Shown here: piece after piece, positions 1 to 8,752 of the stretch | Numbering within the stretch: position 1 is the first letter of the stretch | Layout of the letters: each line of letters opens with the position of its first letter | Source of the DNA: JABCZZ01 sp964454545 | GTDB taxonomy: Bacteria > Pseudomonadota > Alphaproteobacteria > Rickettsiales > JABCZZ01 | Direction: 5' to 3' | Length of the DNA: 64,000 nt | Assembly (NCBI GenBank): GCA_964454545.1 | Contig: CAYVTI010000007.1 | Coordinates: 1 to 64,000, forward strand | Notes under the pieces: model-generated | Database searches by the model: none | What the model was told of the DNA's origin: nothing | What the model saw: only the letters and a program-made list of their open reading frames with translations | Position numbers and translations under genes: made by a program

Positions 1-312
1 CGTGAGCTGGGTTTAGAACGTCGTGAGACAGTTCGGTCCCTATCTGCCGTGGGTGTAGGAAAATTGAGAGGATCTGACCTTAGTACGAGAGGACCGGGTT
101 GGACGTACCTCTGGTGTACCTGTTGTGGCGCCAGCCGCACCGCAGGGTAGCTATGTACGGAAGGGATAAACGCTGAAAGCATCTAAGCGTGAAACCCGCC
201 TCAAAACGAGTTTTCCCCATTAGAGCCGTAGAAGACTACTACGTTGATAGGACGCATGTGGAAGTGCCGCGAGGCACGCAGCTTAGCGTTACTAATAGCT
301 CGATTGATTTAA
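1..312 (+). rRNA. rrl: 23S ribosomal RNA, 3' end (partial)
   Basis: The window opens inside domain V/VI of 23S rRNA. The sarcin-ricin loop (AGTACGAGAGGACCGG) is at 82-97, and the conserved 3' terminal part, with acgttgatag and gcgttactaatag, runs to about 310. The 5' part lies outside the window. The 3' boundary is estimated from the position of the last conserved bases and could be off by a few nucleotides. Confidence 0.97.
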
Positions 313-412
313 TATTTACTTTTAAGATACTTGTTGCATTGCATGCAGTGCAAAAAGTCATGAGTTGGTGGCATATTTTTGTAGCATCGATCAGAAGAAC
401 CTATTGAATAGA

Positions 413-484
413 AGGTTCTAGGTTCTTGGGACTAGGTGCTAGTGAAAATTTAACTAGAACCTAGAACCCGGCGCCTAGAACCTC
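413..484. repeat. Heptamer-period palindromic element A (23S-5S spacer)
   Basis: The left arm repeats AGGTTCT-like heptamers and the right arm holds the complement (CTAGAACC units), giving an imperfect inverted repeat of about 72 bp between 23S and 5S. It has the same construction as elements near 7.04, 12.85, 26.18, 27.36, 44.37, 44.80, 45.79, 48.56 and 59.51 kb, although the unit sequence differs each time. Being in the rRNA operon, it is presumably transcribed into the precursor. Confidence 0.7.
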
Positions 485-501
485 GAGAGCTGGCTTACAC
501 G

Positions 502-618
502 GCTTGGTGGTTATTGCGAGTGGTAAACACCCGTTCCCATCCCGAACACGACCGTGAAAACGCTCCGCGCTGATGGTACTAAGACTTAAGTCTTGGGAGA
601 GTAAGTCGCTGCCAAGCC
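502..618 (+). rRNA. rrf: 5S ribosomal RNA
   Basis: A typical 5S sequence (ccgttcccatcccgaacac in loop A-C) is closed by a ggcttgg/ccaagcc terminal helix. The flanks continue the pairing: gctggcttaca at 489-499 is complementary to tgtaagccagc at 620-630, probably an RNase processing stem. A terminator follows directly. No tRNA-fMet is seen after 5S, where many alphaproteobacterial operons carry one. Confidence 0.95.
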
Positions 619-641
619 TTGTAAGCCAGCTTCTATTCAAT

Positions 642-678
642 AAAAAAAGCCCCGCGCAGAAATGCCGGGGCTTTTTTT
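642..678 (+). terminator. rRNA operon terminator
   Basis: A G+C-rich hairpin (agccccg ... cggggct) has an A run on its 5' side and seven Ts on its 3' side, so it is a Rho-independent terminator that could work in both directions. It lies 24 bp after 5S. Confidence 0.9.
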
Positions 679-885
679 CTATAGGCTTTCGACTTACTGT
701 GTAAGGTAAGCTTCGTAGTAAGCGTCCGGTAAACCTTTCAATTACCCACAATTCGTAAGTAGGGTCATAATTGAGTGCTTTACATGAGGTGAGCGCTGTG
801 ATTCAAGGGAATCAGCCATGTTTAATGGGGATGACTTTGATGAAGCAGTGTTATCCATTACCGCAATTGTCGCTACGAGATAGCC

Positions 886-1658
886 GTGCTGGCTGAAGTT
901 CCTTCCTGGATAGAGCAGGAATTAGCCGGATGCCGGTTCAGGGATGCACGTCTCGGCAAAAGGCCGCGAGCGTTGCTTACCCGGCTCGGCAGTGGCATTG
1001 GTGGAAGCATTCCCCTGGTGTGCCAGGATTGGGCAAACACCAAAGCCGCTTACCGCTTTTTCTCCAATGACCGGATCAGCGAAGCGGATATTCTGGCCGG
1101 TCACTTCCAGTCCACGCAGGAGCGTTTTGCAGCGACTACCGGGACCGCGCTAATTCTTCATGACACCAGTGAGTTCTCGTATCAAAGGGCCAAACCTGAC
1201 CTTATCGGGATTATGCATAGCAATCACTGTGGCAGGGATGAACACGGCCTTTCAAGATACCGCACCATTTGCGGGATTATGATGCATTCAAGCCTTGCGG
1301 TCACGACCGAGGGGCTGCCGCTCGGCCTGGCGGCGATTAAGTTCTGGACAAGGCAGAAATTCAAAGGATGCAACGCCTTGAAAAGAACGGTCAACCCGAC
1401 GCGGGTTCCCATCGAAGAAAAAGAAAGTATCCGGTGGCTGGAAAACCTGAAACAGGCTACAGAACTTCTTGGTGAACCTGGGCGATGCGTCCATATCGGG
1501 GATCGGGAAAGCGATATCTACGAGCTTTTCTGTACAGCGCGAGAGGCCGGAACCCATTTCCTCATACGCACCTGCGTTGACCGGCTCGCAGGCAATGGCA
1601 AGCATACTATCGCCCATGAGATAGCTGTAGCGCTGGTCGCCGGTCAGCACCGCATTCA
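886..1658 (+). pseudogene. IS4-family transposase, 3'-truncated
   Basis: GTG start. The product resembles IS4-family (Tn5/IS50-like) DDE transposases. It has the N-terminal segment with the WANTKAAYRFF motif, the first catalytic Asp in HDTSEF (about residue 93) and the second in IGDRESDIYE (about 206). Similarity stops at GQHRIQ, about residue 258. The open frame then runs 15 codons into the next gene's sequence and ends at 1701. The YREK segment with the catalytic Glu and the C-terminal domain are absent; relatives are roughly 450-480 residues. The element is therefore dead. No right-hand inverted repeat was recognised, so the deletion probably removed it. Confidence 0.85.
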
Positions 1659-1661
1659 GAT

Positions 1662-2822
1662 ATGGCTGATCAAAGTGGTGAAGAACAGTTTTATTTCGTA
1701 GTTGACGAAACTGGTCAGCGGCGTGCGCCCAATGCTAGCGAACTGAGAGCTTTTCAAGCTGCACGGGGTATCATACAGGACATTGCTACTAGGAACGGGG
1801 TTATAGTTAACAGTCTCGGCATGCATTTAGCTCCTGGAGGAGAGGATTTCGCAGCAGGCAGGCGTCCTTCCGATCCAATCGGGACTGGTTTTTTCGAGTT
1901 CAGTCAGTCTGCATTGGAGCAGTTCACATTGCCTGCCGGTTCTATTTCTGCAGAGGAAGCGGCAATGCTGCAAGCCAAGTTGATACATGAAAGCGAACAC
2001 CCAAAGCGTAATTTAGATTTTTCAGTCTTTATGCTTCCACTGATCGCAAATGATTTTAATTCAAGAGCAACCAGTCTTAGTCGAGAACAGATTGGCAGAA
2101 TAGAGTTCGTTTTCGGCTCTACTGATCAGTTTAATGAAGCACTTAGGCTTGTCGGACAAATATACAACAAACATGAGTATCTTGTTAGCAGTTTTGACAG
2201 ACACCTGTTTAAAGTGGAGGTAATAGCGGGAGAGCCGATAACAGGAGAGGTGATCCCAGGGCAGTTATTGACAAGAGATGGAAGAGAGCGTCTTACCCCT
2301 GAAGGGATAGCGGATGCATACTCAGGGCGCCCTTCAGTATTTCTGGAATTGGTAGGGATAGTAACTGCAATACCCCCTGAAGATTTAGAGAGAGTGCAGG
2401 GTTTTCTGGAAAAGCTTGAACAGGTAAACGAAATGGACAAGATTCCTGATTCTTTTCAGGTAAAAGGCATTCCTACCGATTTTGATCAAAAAGTAATGCA
2501 AGCTTTATCTTCTAAAGCGTCCGGCGTTTTAAAGATGGCGGAATTTCAACAGGCTTATACGCTTGCAGTTGAATATCTGTGCGATGAGGCCATGATACTC
2601 AAGTCTGATCATCCAGATATTGTTTTAGATACCTTCAGGCACGATCAGCAATTTGCAGAAGATTATGTAACGGAGGAATATAAACGCGGACACAGCGGCA
2701 AGTCTCCATCTGAAAGAGAAGTAGAGCGTATGATAACATCAGCCGATCCTCTTCATCCATCGCCAGGTCACAGGGCCGACCATATGATAAAGGTAGCAAA
2801 ACGGGAAGGCAGAAGCTTCTAG
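1662..2822 (+). CDS. Putative M48-like zinc metallopeptidase, orphan
   Basis: 386 aa. Not a clear family member by eye, but the order of motifs matches M48 gluzincins: an HExxH (HESEH, residues 109-113) preceded by a segment like 'iSxxALExf...SxEEaxxLqAKLIH', a downstream ExxxD (EYLCD, 304-308), and a C-terminal HPSPGHRADHM like the HPxxxxRI of HtpX relatives. The HExxH-ExxxD spacing (about 190 residues) is much longer than usual, suggesting an inserted domain. There is no signal peptide or clear membrane helix. The start lies directly at the transposase junction with no ribosome binding site, so the natural 5' end may be lost. Base composition looks AT-richer than the neighbours. Confidence 0.6.
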   Translation: MADQSGEEQFYFVVDETGQRRAPNASELRAFQAARGIIQDIATRNGVIVNSLGMHLAPGGEDFAAGRRPSDPIGTGFFEFSQSALEQFTLPAGSISAEEAAMLQAKLIHESEHPKRNLDFSVFMLPLIANDFNSRATSLSREQIGRIEFVFGSTDQFNEALRLVGQIYNKHEYLVSSFDRHLFKVEVIAGEPITGEVIPGQLLTRDGRERLTPEGIADAYSGRPSVFLELVGIVTAIPPEDLERVQGFLEKLEQVNEMDKIPDSFQVKGIPTDFDQKVMQALSSKASGVLKMAEFQQAYTLAVEYLCDEAMILKSDHPDIVLDTFRHDQQFAEDYVTEEYKRGHSGKSPSEREVERMITSADPLHPSPGHRADHMIKVAKREGRSF

Positions 2823-3018
2823 ACATAAGCCTGCTATCATGTGTAAAACCTCTCGACTTGATCTGACGGACGGGTATTTATCAGGCAGCGATAATGCTGT
2901 CACCGAAAGCTTACGGATGGCCGCTGGTGCTTATCCATGTTCCTATGCATCTATTTTAGTTTCTTGACGTATACGAATGTTACTTTATCATTAAATTTCA
3001 ATCTAATATAAAAATATT

Positions 3019-3213
3019 ATGCGCGTTTGTTACTTTAAATGTATTTTTTTAACAATTGTGATTCTAGGTTCTATCGGGGAACTAGCCTATTACCTTCCAT
3101 CGGAAAAATGGGATTATTTCTTCAGATATATATTCTCTGGATTTGCTACTATTCTAATCACTCCTTCTGTTTGTGGTGCTAAACTAAAACATATAGTAGG
3201 TTCCAATAATTAA
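3019..3213 (+). CDS. Possible small membrane protein
   Basis: 64 codons in a very AT-rich spacer. The predicted peptide has two hydrophobic stretches (about residues 5-25 and 38-52). No convincing ribosome binding site and no recognised family. It could be a chance ORF. The rest of the spacer 2823-3274 shows only the repeat at 3230-3266. Confidence 0.2.
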   Translation: MRVCYFKCIFLTIVILGSIGELAYYLPSEKWDYFFRYIFSGFATILITPSVCGAKLKHIVGSNN

Positions 3214-3229
3214 ATAATAAAATAGTATT

Positions 3230-3266
3230 CTGGATTGCTTCGTCGCTAAAGCTCCTCGCAATGACG
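3230..3266. repeat. Dispersed palindrome of the GGATTGCTTCG...GCAATGACG type
   Basis: The sequence has the form tctggattgcttcgtcgct...cctcgcaatgacg, with inverted ATTGC/GCAAT ends. This intergenic repeat style is common in Rickettsiales-like and many draft alphaproteobacterial genomes. It sits just after the 3' end of the HAD gene. Only the one full copy is seen here; a degenerate relative may be at 18785-18838. Confidence 0.5.
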
Positions 3267-3274
3267 GCTAATAC

Positions 3275-3891
3275 TCACACAAAATCCACCAGTGGCCACA
3301 GGCTCTCAGCAATTAAAACCGGCGTCACTTTCGCGCCGCCGGGCAGGGGAAGGCGCATGCGGTTGTGCCAGTAGACGGGCATTCCCGTGCCTGCTGCGCC
3401 GGGAACGTCGAAGGCCGAGCCTGCGACAAACAGCGTGCGCTCCGCTTTTGTGCCGAGCTTCGGCAGTATCATCCGGTAAGGCTCCGGACGCGGCTTGTAA
3501 TAGCCCGCATCCTCCGCCGTAACCACGGAGCGAACGCCCCCTTCACCTGCGCAACGGCAATTCTTGCCCGCGCGTTTGAGGAATTGGTCACCACCCCTAG
3601 CGGCACTTTTCGGGAGAGTATGCTGAGCACCTCCCGCGCTTCCGGCCATGGCTCCAGTTCGTTCCAACGTGAAATCAGTTCGTCCGCCTTGCTGCCGTCA
3701 GCTCCTGTCCGGCGCGCGGCATCGCGGATGACGCCTTCATAGGGAACATATCCCCCGCACTGATAAGTGAGCTCCAGATATTTCCGCCGCCAGCGATAGC
3801 CTTGTTCCTCAGAGCCTGCGACACGGTTCCACAATGCCCAGGAATCGAGCAGCGCCGTCAGCAGATCGAAGACAACGGCATCATATTGCAC
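3275..3891 (-). pseudogene. HAD-family hydrolase (haloacid dehalogenase-like), frameshifted
   Basis: Two minus-strand frames together make one HAD protein of about 205 aa. The upstream frame (start 3891) carries the nucleophile motif YDAVVFDLLTALLDSW and motif II VVTNSSN. The downstream frame carries VVTAEDAGYYKPRPEPY (motif III Lys) and FVAGSAFDVPGA (motif IV). The frame breaks at a five-C run on the plus strand, 3537-3541; one extra base would restore a continuous protein through V-K-G-G-V-R-S. A homopolymer sequencing error is as likely as real decay. The substrate cannot be told. Confidence 0.8.
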
Positions 3892-3902
3892 GGTAGAGTA
3901 AT

Positions 3903-4211
3903 TTATTCGAACTTATCCATTATTTTTGTAAGATAGTTACCGATGGTGGGGCCTAATACAGCGAAACCGACCAGCTTCTGGAATAATACGAGTATCCCTC
4001 CTACAATCGCCAATACGCTGGCGATGGCAACAATGCCCTCGATAATACGAAAGAGCAGCAATTGCCAGTAAGAGTCAAACAACTCAACGCCGAGTTCGTT
4101 TTTACGATGAAAAGAGCGTTTCTTGCACCATAGCAGCCCGAAGATGCCCGCAATCATAAGAACCGATCCTATTACGATGGCAACAGTGGCAGAGGAACCC
4201 ATAAGAAACAT
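3903..4211 (-). CDS. Small inner-membrane protein, unknown
   Basis: 102 aa with two strong hydrophobic helices (about residues 7-27 and 58-80), separated by a basic segment (KKRSFHRK), so probably a two-pass membrane protein. No family recognised. It lies 12 bp upstream of the HAD gene on the same strand and could be co-transcribed with it. Confidence 0.55.
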   Translation of the reverse strand: MFLMGSSATVAIVIGSVLMIAGIFGLLWCKKRSFHRKNELGVELFDSYWQLLLFRIIEGIVAIASVLAIVGGILVLFQKLVGFAVLGPTIGNYLTKIMDKFE

Positions 4212-4372
4212 CTCCCAAGTTTTTGTACCCGTTAATAAATAAAGTATGTTTTATAGCTTGCGAATGTCAACAGATAATAAATACTCCTTGCAAAGCGGCA
4301 GGTTTTGGCGCAAAAATAATTCCCCCTCTTATTACAGAATATGCGCGGAACGTGGAGGAGCGTTAGCGACGG

Positions 4373-4423
4373 CCCCGCGCAAAGCGCGAGGGGGGTAAGC
4401 GTAACGAAGGGAAAACCCCTTAC
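4373..4423 (+). other. Two hairpins in the gapR leader
   Basis: CCCC-GCGC / GCGC-(GA)-GGGG (373-393) is followed by GTAAG / CTTAC enclosing GGG / CCC (395-423). They lie 32 bp before the gapR start. They could affect translation or simply be a dispersed palindrome; nothing further can be said. Confidence 0.35.
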
Positions 4424-4454
4424 AAGAAAACAAGAATTAAAGGACAACAGAACT

Positions 4455-4736
4455 ATGGCAAAGACAAAAGCAGGTGGCATTGCGGCGGAGCAATTAAGAT
4501 CCATCGTTGAGCGTATCGAAAGACTCGAAGAAGAGAAGGCCGGTATCGCATCGGACATCAAAGACGTATTCGCCGAAGCCAAGGGCAACGGCTATGACGT
4601 CAAGACGCTGCGCAAAATCGTTTCCCTGCGTAAGCAGGACGCCGCAGAGCGCGAAGAGGCTGAACACCTGCTCGACACCTATCGCCGCGCGCTCGGCATG
4701 CTGCCGGAGCTGGATGAAGAAGCCGAAGCGGCTTAA
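4455..4736 (+). CDS. gapR: GapR (DUF2312) nucleoid-associated protein
   Basis: 93 aa from the ATG at 4455 (MAKTKAGG), preceded by AAGGA. This start matches the family better than the longer upstream reading, which would translate the leader hairpins. The body IAAEQLRSIVERIERLEEE...YDVKTLRKIVSLRK is the family signature: a coiled coil followed by a helix that clamps overtwisted DNA. In Caulobacter GapR tracks the replication fork and stimulates topoisomerases. The gene is nearly confined to alphaproteobacteria and their phages, so it helps place the organism. It is apparently monocistronic. Confidence 0.93.
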   Translation: MAKTKAGGIAAEQLRSIVERIERLEEEKAGIASDIKDVFAEAKGNGYDVKTLRKIVSLRKQDAAEREEAEHLLDTYRRALGMLPELDEEAEAA

Positions 4737-4807
4737 TTCTTTGCGCCGCGGTTTCGTCGCGCTGGCCGTCAGGCTGGCATTCGCGGACAGATAAGTGCAG
4801 AACGGGT

Positions 4808-5119
4808 TTACCGCCCCGCGCCTGCCGGATCGGCTCCGTTAGCGTTGCCTGCCGTATTGGCATGAGGGACAAAAAAGAAGTGGCGGGAGGAGCGAAAGGA
4901 GCGGGCGCAGCCGTTATTTTCAGCGCCGGGGCCGTTTGAATTGGGATTGCTTCCGTTCACGGCCTGCCCGGCCCTGATGCTGCCGCAGTCGATGGATTTC
5001 TGCTGGCGCGCTTGATCCATATGCTCTCTCTCGTGTTCGCCCAACACATCGTCGCTATCCGCAAAAGCGCTTGCCATATGCGCAAAAACAAGGGCAGCCA
5101 TAAGAATGTATTTCCCCAT
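4808..5119 (-). CDS. Small exported protein, unknown
   Basis: 103 aa from the ATG at 5119, preceded by a strong AGGAGG on the minus strand (about 5124-5130), which favours it over the ATG eight codons upstream. MGKYILMAALVFAHMASAFA is a signal peptide with an AFA cleavage site. The mature part is hydrophilic, with charged HEREHMDQARQQKS and Asn/Gly-rich stretches. It contains two cysteines (in DCGS and NGCA). No family recognised. Confidence 0.6.
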   Translation of the reverse strand: MGKYILMAALVFAHMASAFADSDDVLGEHEREHMDQARQQKSIDCGSIRAGQAVNGSNPNSNGPGAENNGCARSFRSSRHFFFVPHANTAGNANGADPAGAGR

Positions 5120-5233
5120 GATTTCCTCCTTTGGTAGCAGCATAGAGATAAACAGGAAATAGTATCACATATATATTATGATACTATCCGTGAATAGACG
5201 AGAAACATAAACGAACGGTCAGAATATATGGTG

Positions 5234-5566
5234 TTAAAAAATCTTCCCGCCGATCTTTGCCCTCCGGCCTGGCATAAGCAGTGAAAGGCTGCTGTCTTCC
5301 GCCGCAGCGCCCAGGATAAGCACCTCCGACATGAACCCGGCGATATTCTTGGGCGGGAAGTTGACCACCGCCACCACCTGCCGCTCAAGCATCTCTTCCA
5401 TCTGGTATTCGCGCTGGGCTTGCACGCTCGACCATTTCACGCCGATTTCACTGCCGAAATCGACCTTTACCTTATAGGCGGGATTGCGCGCGCGCGGGAA
5501 GTCCTCGACATGGATGACTTTTCCCACGCGTATGTCGACCTTGGCGAAATCGTCATAGGTAATCAT
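5234..5566 (-). CDS. csaA: CsaA-like tRNA-binding domain protein
   Basis: 110 aa, a complete stand-alone OB-fold tRNA-binding domain: MITYDDFAKVDIRVGKV at the start, then RNPAYKVKVDFG, QVVAVVNFPPKNIAGFMSEVLILG and a C-terminal GGKIF. This is the CsaA/YgjH type, described as a tRNA-binding, chaperone-like protein. The length matches the family. The start codon directly follows the fabD stop codon, so the two are translated from one mRNA. Confidence 0.88.
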   Translation of the reverse strand: MITYDDFAKVDIRVGKVIHVEDFPRARNPAYKVKVDFGSEIGVKWSSVQAQREYQMEEMLERQVVAVVNFPPKNIAGFMSEVLILGAAAEDSSLSLLMPGRRAKIGGKIF

Positions 5567-6508
5567 TTATGCCACCACGCTGAATGCCTTGATATCTTCC
5601 ACCGACGCGACGCAGCTGCCTTCGAGATTTTTGTCGATGCGCTTCGTGAGGCCGGTGAGCACCTTGCCGACGCCGATTTCCAGCACCGCGGTGGCGCCGA
5701 GCGTCGCCATATACGCAACCGACTCGCGCCAGCGCACCATCCCGGTCACCTGCTCCACAAGCAGCCTGCGGATTTCATCGGCATTGCCTGCTTCCCTTGC
5801 GGTCACGTTGGCGATGATGGGAAGCACGGGATTATGAATAGGGGTTGCCCGCAGTGCGGTTGCCATGACTTCCGCCGCCGGCTTCATGAGCGGAGAATGA
5901 AACGGCGCGCTCACCGGAAGCGTCACGGCGCGCTTCGCCCCTTTTTCCCTGGCAAGTTCTGCCACCCTGTTCACCGCTGCGACCGCGCCGCTCACCACAA
6001 TCTGCCCCGGCGAATTGTCATTGGCTATTGCGACAATACCTGCCTCGCTGGCTTCGGCCACAATCTTCGCCACCGGCTCAAAATCGAGCCCTAAAATGGC
6101 GGCCATCGCCCCTTCGCCTACGGGAACCGCTTTCTGCATCGCCTGTCCGCGCGTCTTGAGCAGGCGGGCGGTGTCGGCAAGCGTAAAGGATTGCGCCGCT
6201 GCAAGCGCGGTATATTCTCCGAGCGAATGCCCGGCGAGGTACGCAGCATAGGAGATAATATTGAATCCGTTCTCTTTTTCCAGCACGCGCAGCAATGCAA
6301 TAGAGGAGGCCATGATCGCGGGCTGCGCGTTCTCGGTAAGCGTCAGTTCCGCTTCCGGCCCCTCGAACATGATGCGCGACAGTTTCTGATTGAGCGCGTC
6401 GTCCACTTCCTCGAACACGAGCCTTGCCTCGGCGAAGTTAGCCGCCAGATCCCTGCCCATGCCGACCGCCTGTGAGCCCTGGCCGGGAAATACCACCGCA
6501 CGCTTCAT
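5567..6508 (-). CDS. fabD: Malonyl-CoA-ACP transacylase
   Basis: 313 aa, full length. It transfers malonyl from CoA to acyl carrier protein to feed fatty acid elongation in the cytosol. Visible motifs are FPGQGSQ near the N terminus, the nucleophile serine in AGHSLGEYTAL, the Arg-containing MVRWRESV region, and the catalytic His in PVSAPFHSPLM. It is followed without a gap by the csaA-like gene. The upstream region to 6665 separates it from the divergent rpsF. Confidence 0.96.
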   Translation of the reverse strand: MKRAVVFPGQGSQAVGMGRDLAANFAEARLVFEEVDDALNQKLSRIMFEGPEAELTLTENAQPAIMASSIALLRVLEKENGFNIISYAAYLAGHSLGEYTALAAAQSFTLADTARLLKTRGQAMQKAVPVGEGAMAAILGLDFEPVAKIVAEASEAGIVAIANDNSPGQIVVSGAVAAVNRVAELAREKGAKRAVTLPVSAPFHSPLMKPAAEVMATALRATPIHNPVLPIIANVTAREAGNADEIRRLLVEQVTGMVRWRESVAYMATLGATAVLEIGVGKVLTGLTKRIDKNLEGSCVASVEDIKAFSVVA

Positions 6509-6591
6509 ATCATCTCCTTTTTATTATAAAATCTTTATAATTCTTATAGATAGCGTATAAAGCGCGGTAGGACAAAAACTCATATTACCCC

Positions 6592-6619
6592 TTGCATTAT
6601 TACGCATAGTCTGTATAGT
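6592..6619 (+). promoter_or_regulatory. Sigma-70-like promoter of rpsF
   Basis: TTGCAT (6592-6597), a 16-bp spacer and TATAGT (6614-6619) match the housekeeping consensus. The leader that follows contains a CCCCTT/AAGGGG hairpin (6626-6643) shortly before the rpsF ribosome binding site, a place where S6:S18 autoregulation is known in other bacteria. Confidence 0.6.
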
Positions 6620-6665
6620 ACGCCTCCCCTTAAAAGCAAGGGGGTAAACAATTTTGGAGTAAACT

Positions 6666-7037
6666 ATGCCTCTCTATGAGAGTACTTTTGTCGTGCGTCA
6701 GGATGCGCCGCGCAGTGACGTCAACAAGCTGATCGAGGATTTCAGCAACATCGTCAAGCAGCAGGGCGGTACCGTCGTAAAGAACGAATACTGGGGTCTG
6801 CGTAACCTCGCTTATAAGATCAACAAGAACCGCAAGGGCCATTACGTGATGCTCGCGCTCAACGCGTCGCACGAAGCCGTGAAGGAGCTGGAGCGCAATA
6901 TCGGCCTGCATGAAGACATCATCCGCCACCTGACGGTGCGCGTGGACGCGATCGAGGAAGGTCCGTCGGTCATGCTGCAGAAATCCGGGCGTGACGAAGA
7001 ACTTCCGGAAGCCCCGACATTTGATAACGTTGCATAA
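6666..7037 (+). CDS. rpsF: 30S ribosomal protein bS6
   Basis: 123 aa. MPLYESTFVVRQDAPRSDV starts the family fold, followed by YWGLRNLAYKINKNRKGHYV, the S18-contacting strand. The C-terminal tail EELPEAPTFDNVA is slightly extended and acidic. Preceded by TTTTGGAG. The next gene is rpsR, as usual. They are separated by about 100 bp that contains a palindromic repeat. Confidence 0.97.
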   Translation: MPLYESTFVVRQDAPRSDVNKLIEDFSNIVKQQGGTVVKNEYWGLRNLAYKINKNRKGHYVMLALNASHEAVKELERNIGLHEDIIRHLTVRVDAIEEGPSVMLQKSGRDEELPEAPTFDNVA

Positions 7038-7042
7038 GTTCA

Positions 7043-7121
7043 AGGGGCGAGGGGTAGGGATTAAGGGTTAAAAATTTTCTCTTAAACCCTCTTTTCCCCT
7101 AATCCCTTACCCCTAAACCCT
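7043..7121. repeat. Heptamer-period palindromic element B (rpsF-rpsR spacer)
   Basis: The left arm is made of GAGGGGTAGGGATTAAGGG and the right arm of taaaccc/ccctaat/cccttac/ccctaaa units with 7-nt spacing. The arms are complementary around an AAAATTTT centre. It fills almost the whole rpsF-rpsR gap and should form a long hairpin in the operon mRNA. Confidence 0.75.
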
Positions 7122-7140
7122 ACTATAAGGAAATATAAAT

Positions 7141-7413
7141 ATGGCATATCATCAGTCAGAAGCACAGTCATCCCAGGGTGGATCCTCCGGCCGCAAGGTA
7201 TTTTTCCGCCGCCGCAAATCCTGTCCGCTCTCCGGAACCAATGCGCCAAAGATTGATTACAAGGACGTGAAGCTCCTGAGCCGTTTCATTTCCGAGCGCG
7301 GCAAGATGCTGCCTTCGCGCATCACTTCCGTTTCCGCCAAGAAGCAGCGCGAACTCGCCCGCGCTATCAAACGCGCCCGCAACCTTGCCCTGCTTGCGTT
7401 CGTGGTGCAGTAA
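7141..7413 (+). CDS. rpsR: 30S ribosomal protein bS18
   Basis: 90 aa. The core FFRRRKSCPLSG, IDYKDVKLLSRFISERGKMLPSRITSVSAKKQRELARAIKRAR and NLALLAFV is typical; the basic protein binds S6 and 16S rRNA. The N-terminal 18 residues are a Gln/Ser-rich extension. rplI, normally next or one gene on, is not present before the DUF2232 gene; the space is occupied by an orphan on the opposite strand. Confidence 0.97.
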   Translation: MAYHQSEAQSSQGGSSGRKVFFRRRKSCPLSGTNAPKIDYKDVKLLSRFISERGKMLPSRITSVSAKKQRELARAIKRARNLALLAFVVQ

Positions 7414-7416
7414 GCT

Positions 7417-8522
7417 TTATTGCTGTTGCCGGACTCCCCTGCCGTCTGTACCCCTAGGGGTGATGGGTGGCGCAGGCCGTGTTTTGCCATCTGTTTCTTT
7501 CAATAATTCCTGCATTTTCTTTCCCAAGACATTTATAGCTTCACATGTGTCTCCGCCCTGATGGTAAGACTGACCTGCAATCGGAATGTCTGGTTCCGAA
7601 GCGGTTCTTAACTGAACCAGTTCTTGCCATGCCTGCTTTACTTCTTCTAACCTTTCAGCATACCTTTCATTTCCTCTTTCATATATACCGAGCCGGAATG
7701 CTTCGCCTTCGATTTGTAACAGTTCAATCAGGCTTCCCATTCTCCGTGAAAAACTGCCGGGTGCCATAATTGTATCTGCTGTAGAATCGATCGCTTTAGC
7801 TGCTCCTGCCGCCGCTTCACGGATATCATTTTCTAAAGTCTCATTTAAAACTGTCTTGCTTCCACCGGTAGGCAGTTTTCTGTTTGTTTTGTAATATTCA
7901 ATGGCTATCTCAGGAATTATAAGCTCATTGTGATCAGCCAGTCCCACATCGTAAAGCGCTTTCGTCACGGCATTCATGAAAATTTTGGCGTTATCGTTAT
8001 TATCTGTTGATCCTATGTTATGAAGGTAAGGTAATATCTCCTTCATTTCCGTCGTATCCAGACCCAAGGGAACATTATCCATTTTTAGGTGATCCAATAT
8101 TATAATTGCCTGATTGACCAGCGTGTTTCTGTTTCTATCGAGATTCTCTCTGTTTGTGCTGAGCAGGCCTTTTACGGCTGATATGGCTACCTGGCTGTAA
8201 ATACCAAATTTTTCCAGTTCTTTTAATGCATCATCTATCCGGTCGGCGCACTTGCGTATTTTCTTGCTGCCAGTTACCAGATCTATCCCTAGTATCCCTT
8301 TTCTTCCCTCAGAAAATCCAGCGCTTCCAAGGCTATCACATTTGCGCAAATCGACTTGATGAGTGCCGCTTTTTCAATTCGTTCCCGCTCCTCAATGGGG
8401 ACGAGCTGTGTAACAGCTTTAGTTTCCATGTAATTCTTTATATTTACAATAGTTCTTATGGCCCATTCATCCTGACCGTATTTCAATTGGCATAGAACTT
8501 TAATAGGATAATCTACAATCAT
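7417..8522 (-). pseudogene. Orphan helical protein, split by a frameshift
   Basis: Two overlapping minus-strand frames look like one gene of about 367 aa: start ATG at 8522, reading to EALDFLREEKG, then continuing as ILGIDLVTGSKKIRKCADRID in the other frame. One additional base in the aaaaggg tract near 8299-8305 would join them. The joined protein is mostly alpha-helical, has no signal peptide and no family I recognise. Its end is 3 bp from the rpsR stop (convergent). It looks AT-richer than the ribosomal genes beside it. Either an assembly error or a decaying accessory gene. Confidence 0.6.
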
Positions 8523-8752
8523 AAAGCCTGTTGATTTTCTGCATACAGGATAAAGCTCTAGGGCTTAATTTTTAGTTAACGCACGCAAATAATTCTCATG
8601 CTATTGATTCTTGCGGAAATAATAGCGCGTTTTACTATTTCGGCATCTTCCGGATAACGAAAATATAGCCCGGCTTATTGTCCTTGACGCCTTACTTTGC
8701 AGCATGATTAATCATCAAAGTGTGACCTATAAATAATATGCAAACCCTCCGG

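Noticed and set aside
189..407. A 72-codon frame at the window start
   Set aside because: It lies in the 23S rRNA 3' end and the following spacer.
413..484. A CRISPR array or tRNA in the 23S-5S spacer
   Set aside because: The repeats are 7 nt long, without spacers of constant size; the fold is a palindrome, not a cloverleaf. No CRISPR array or cas gene is seen anywhere in the window.
680..885. Left inverted repeat of the IS4 element
   Set aside because: No matching right end is present because the element is truncated, so terminal repeats cannot be defined.
8289..8522. A separate 77-aa gene
   Set aside because: Its end and the start of the overlapping 310-codon frame join into one protein with a single added base.
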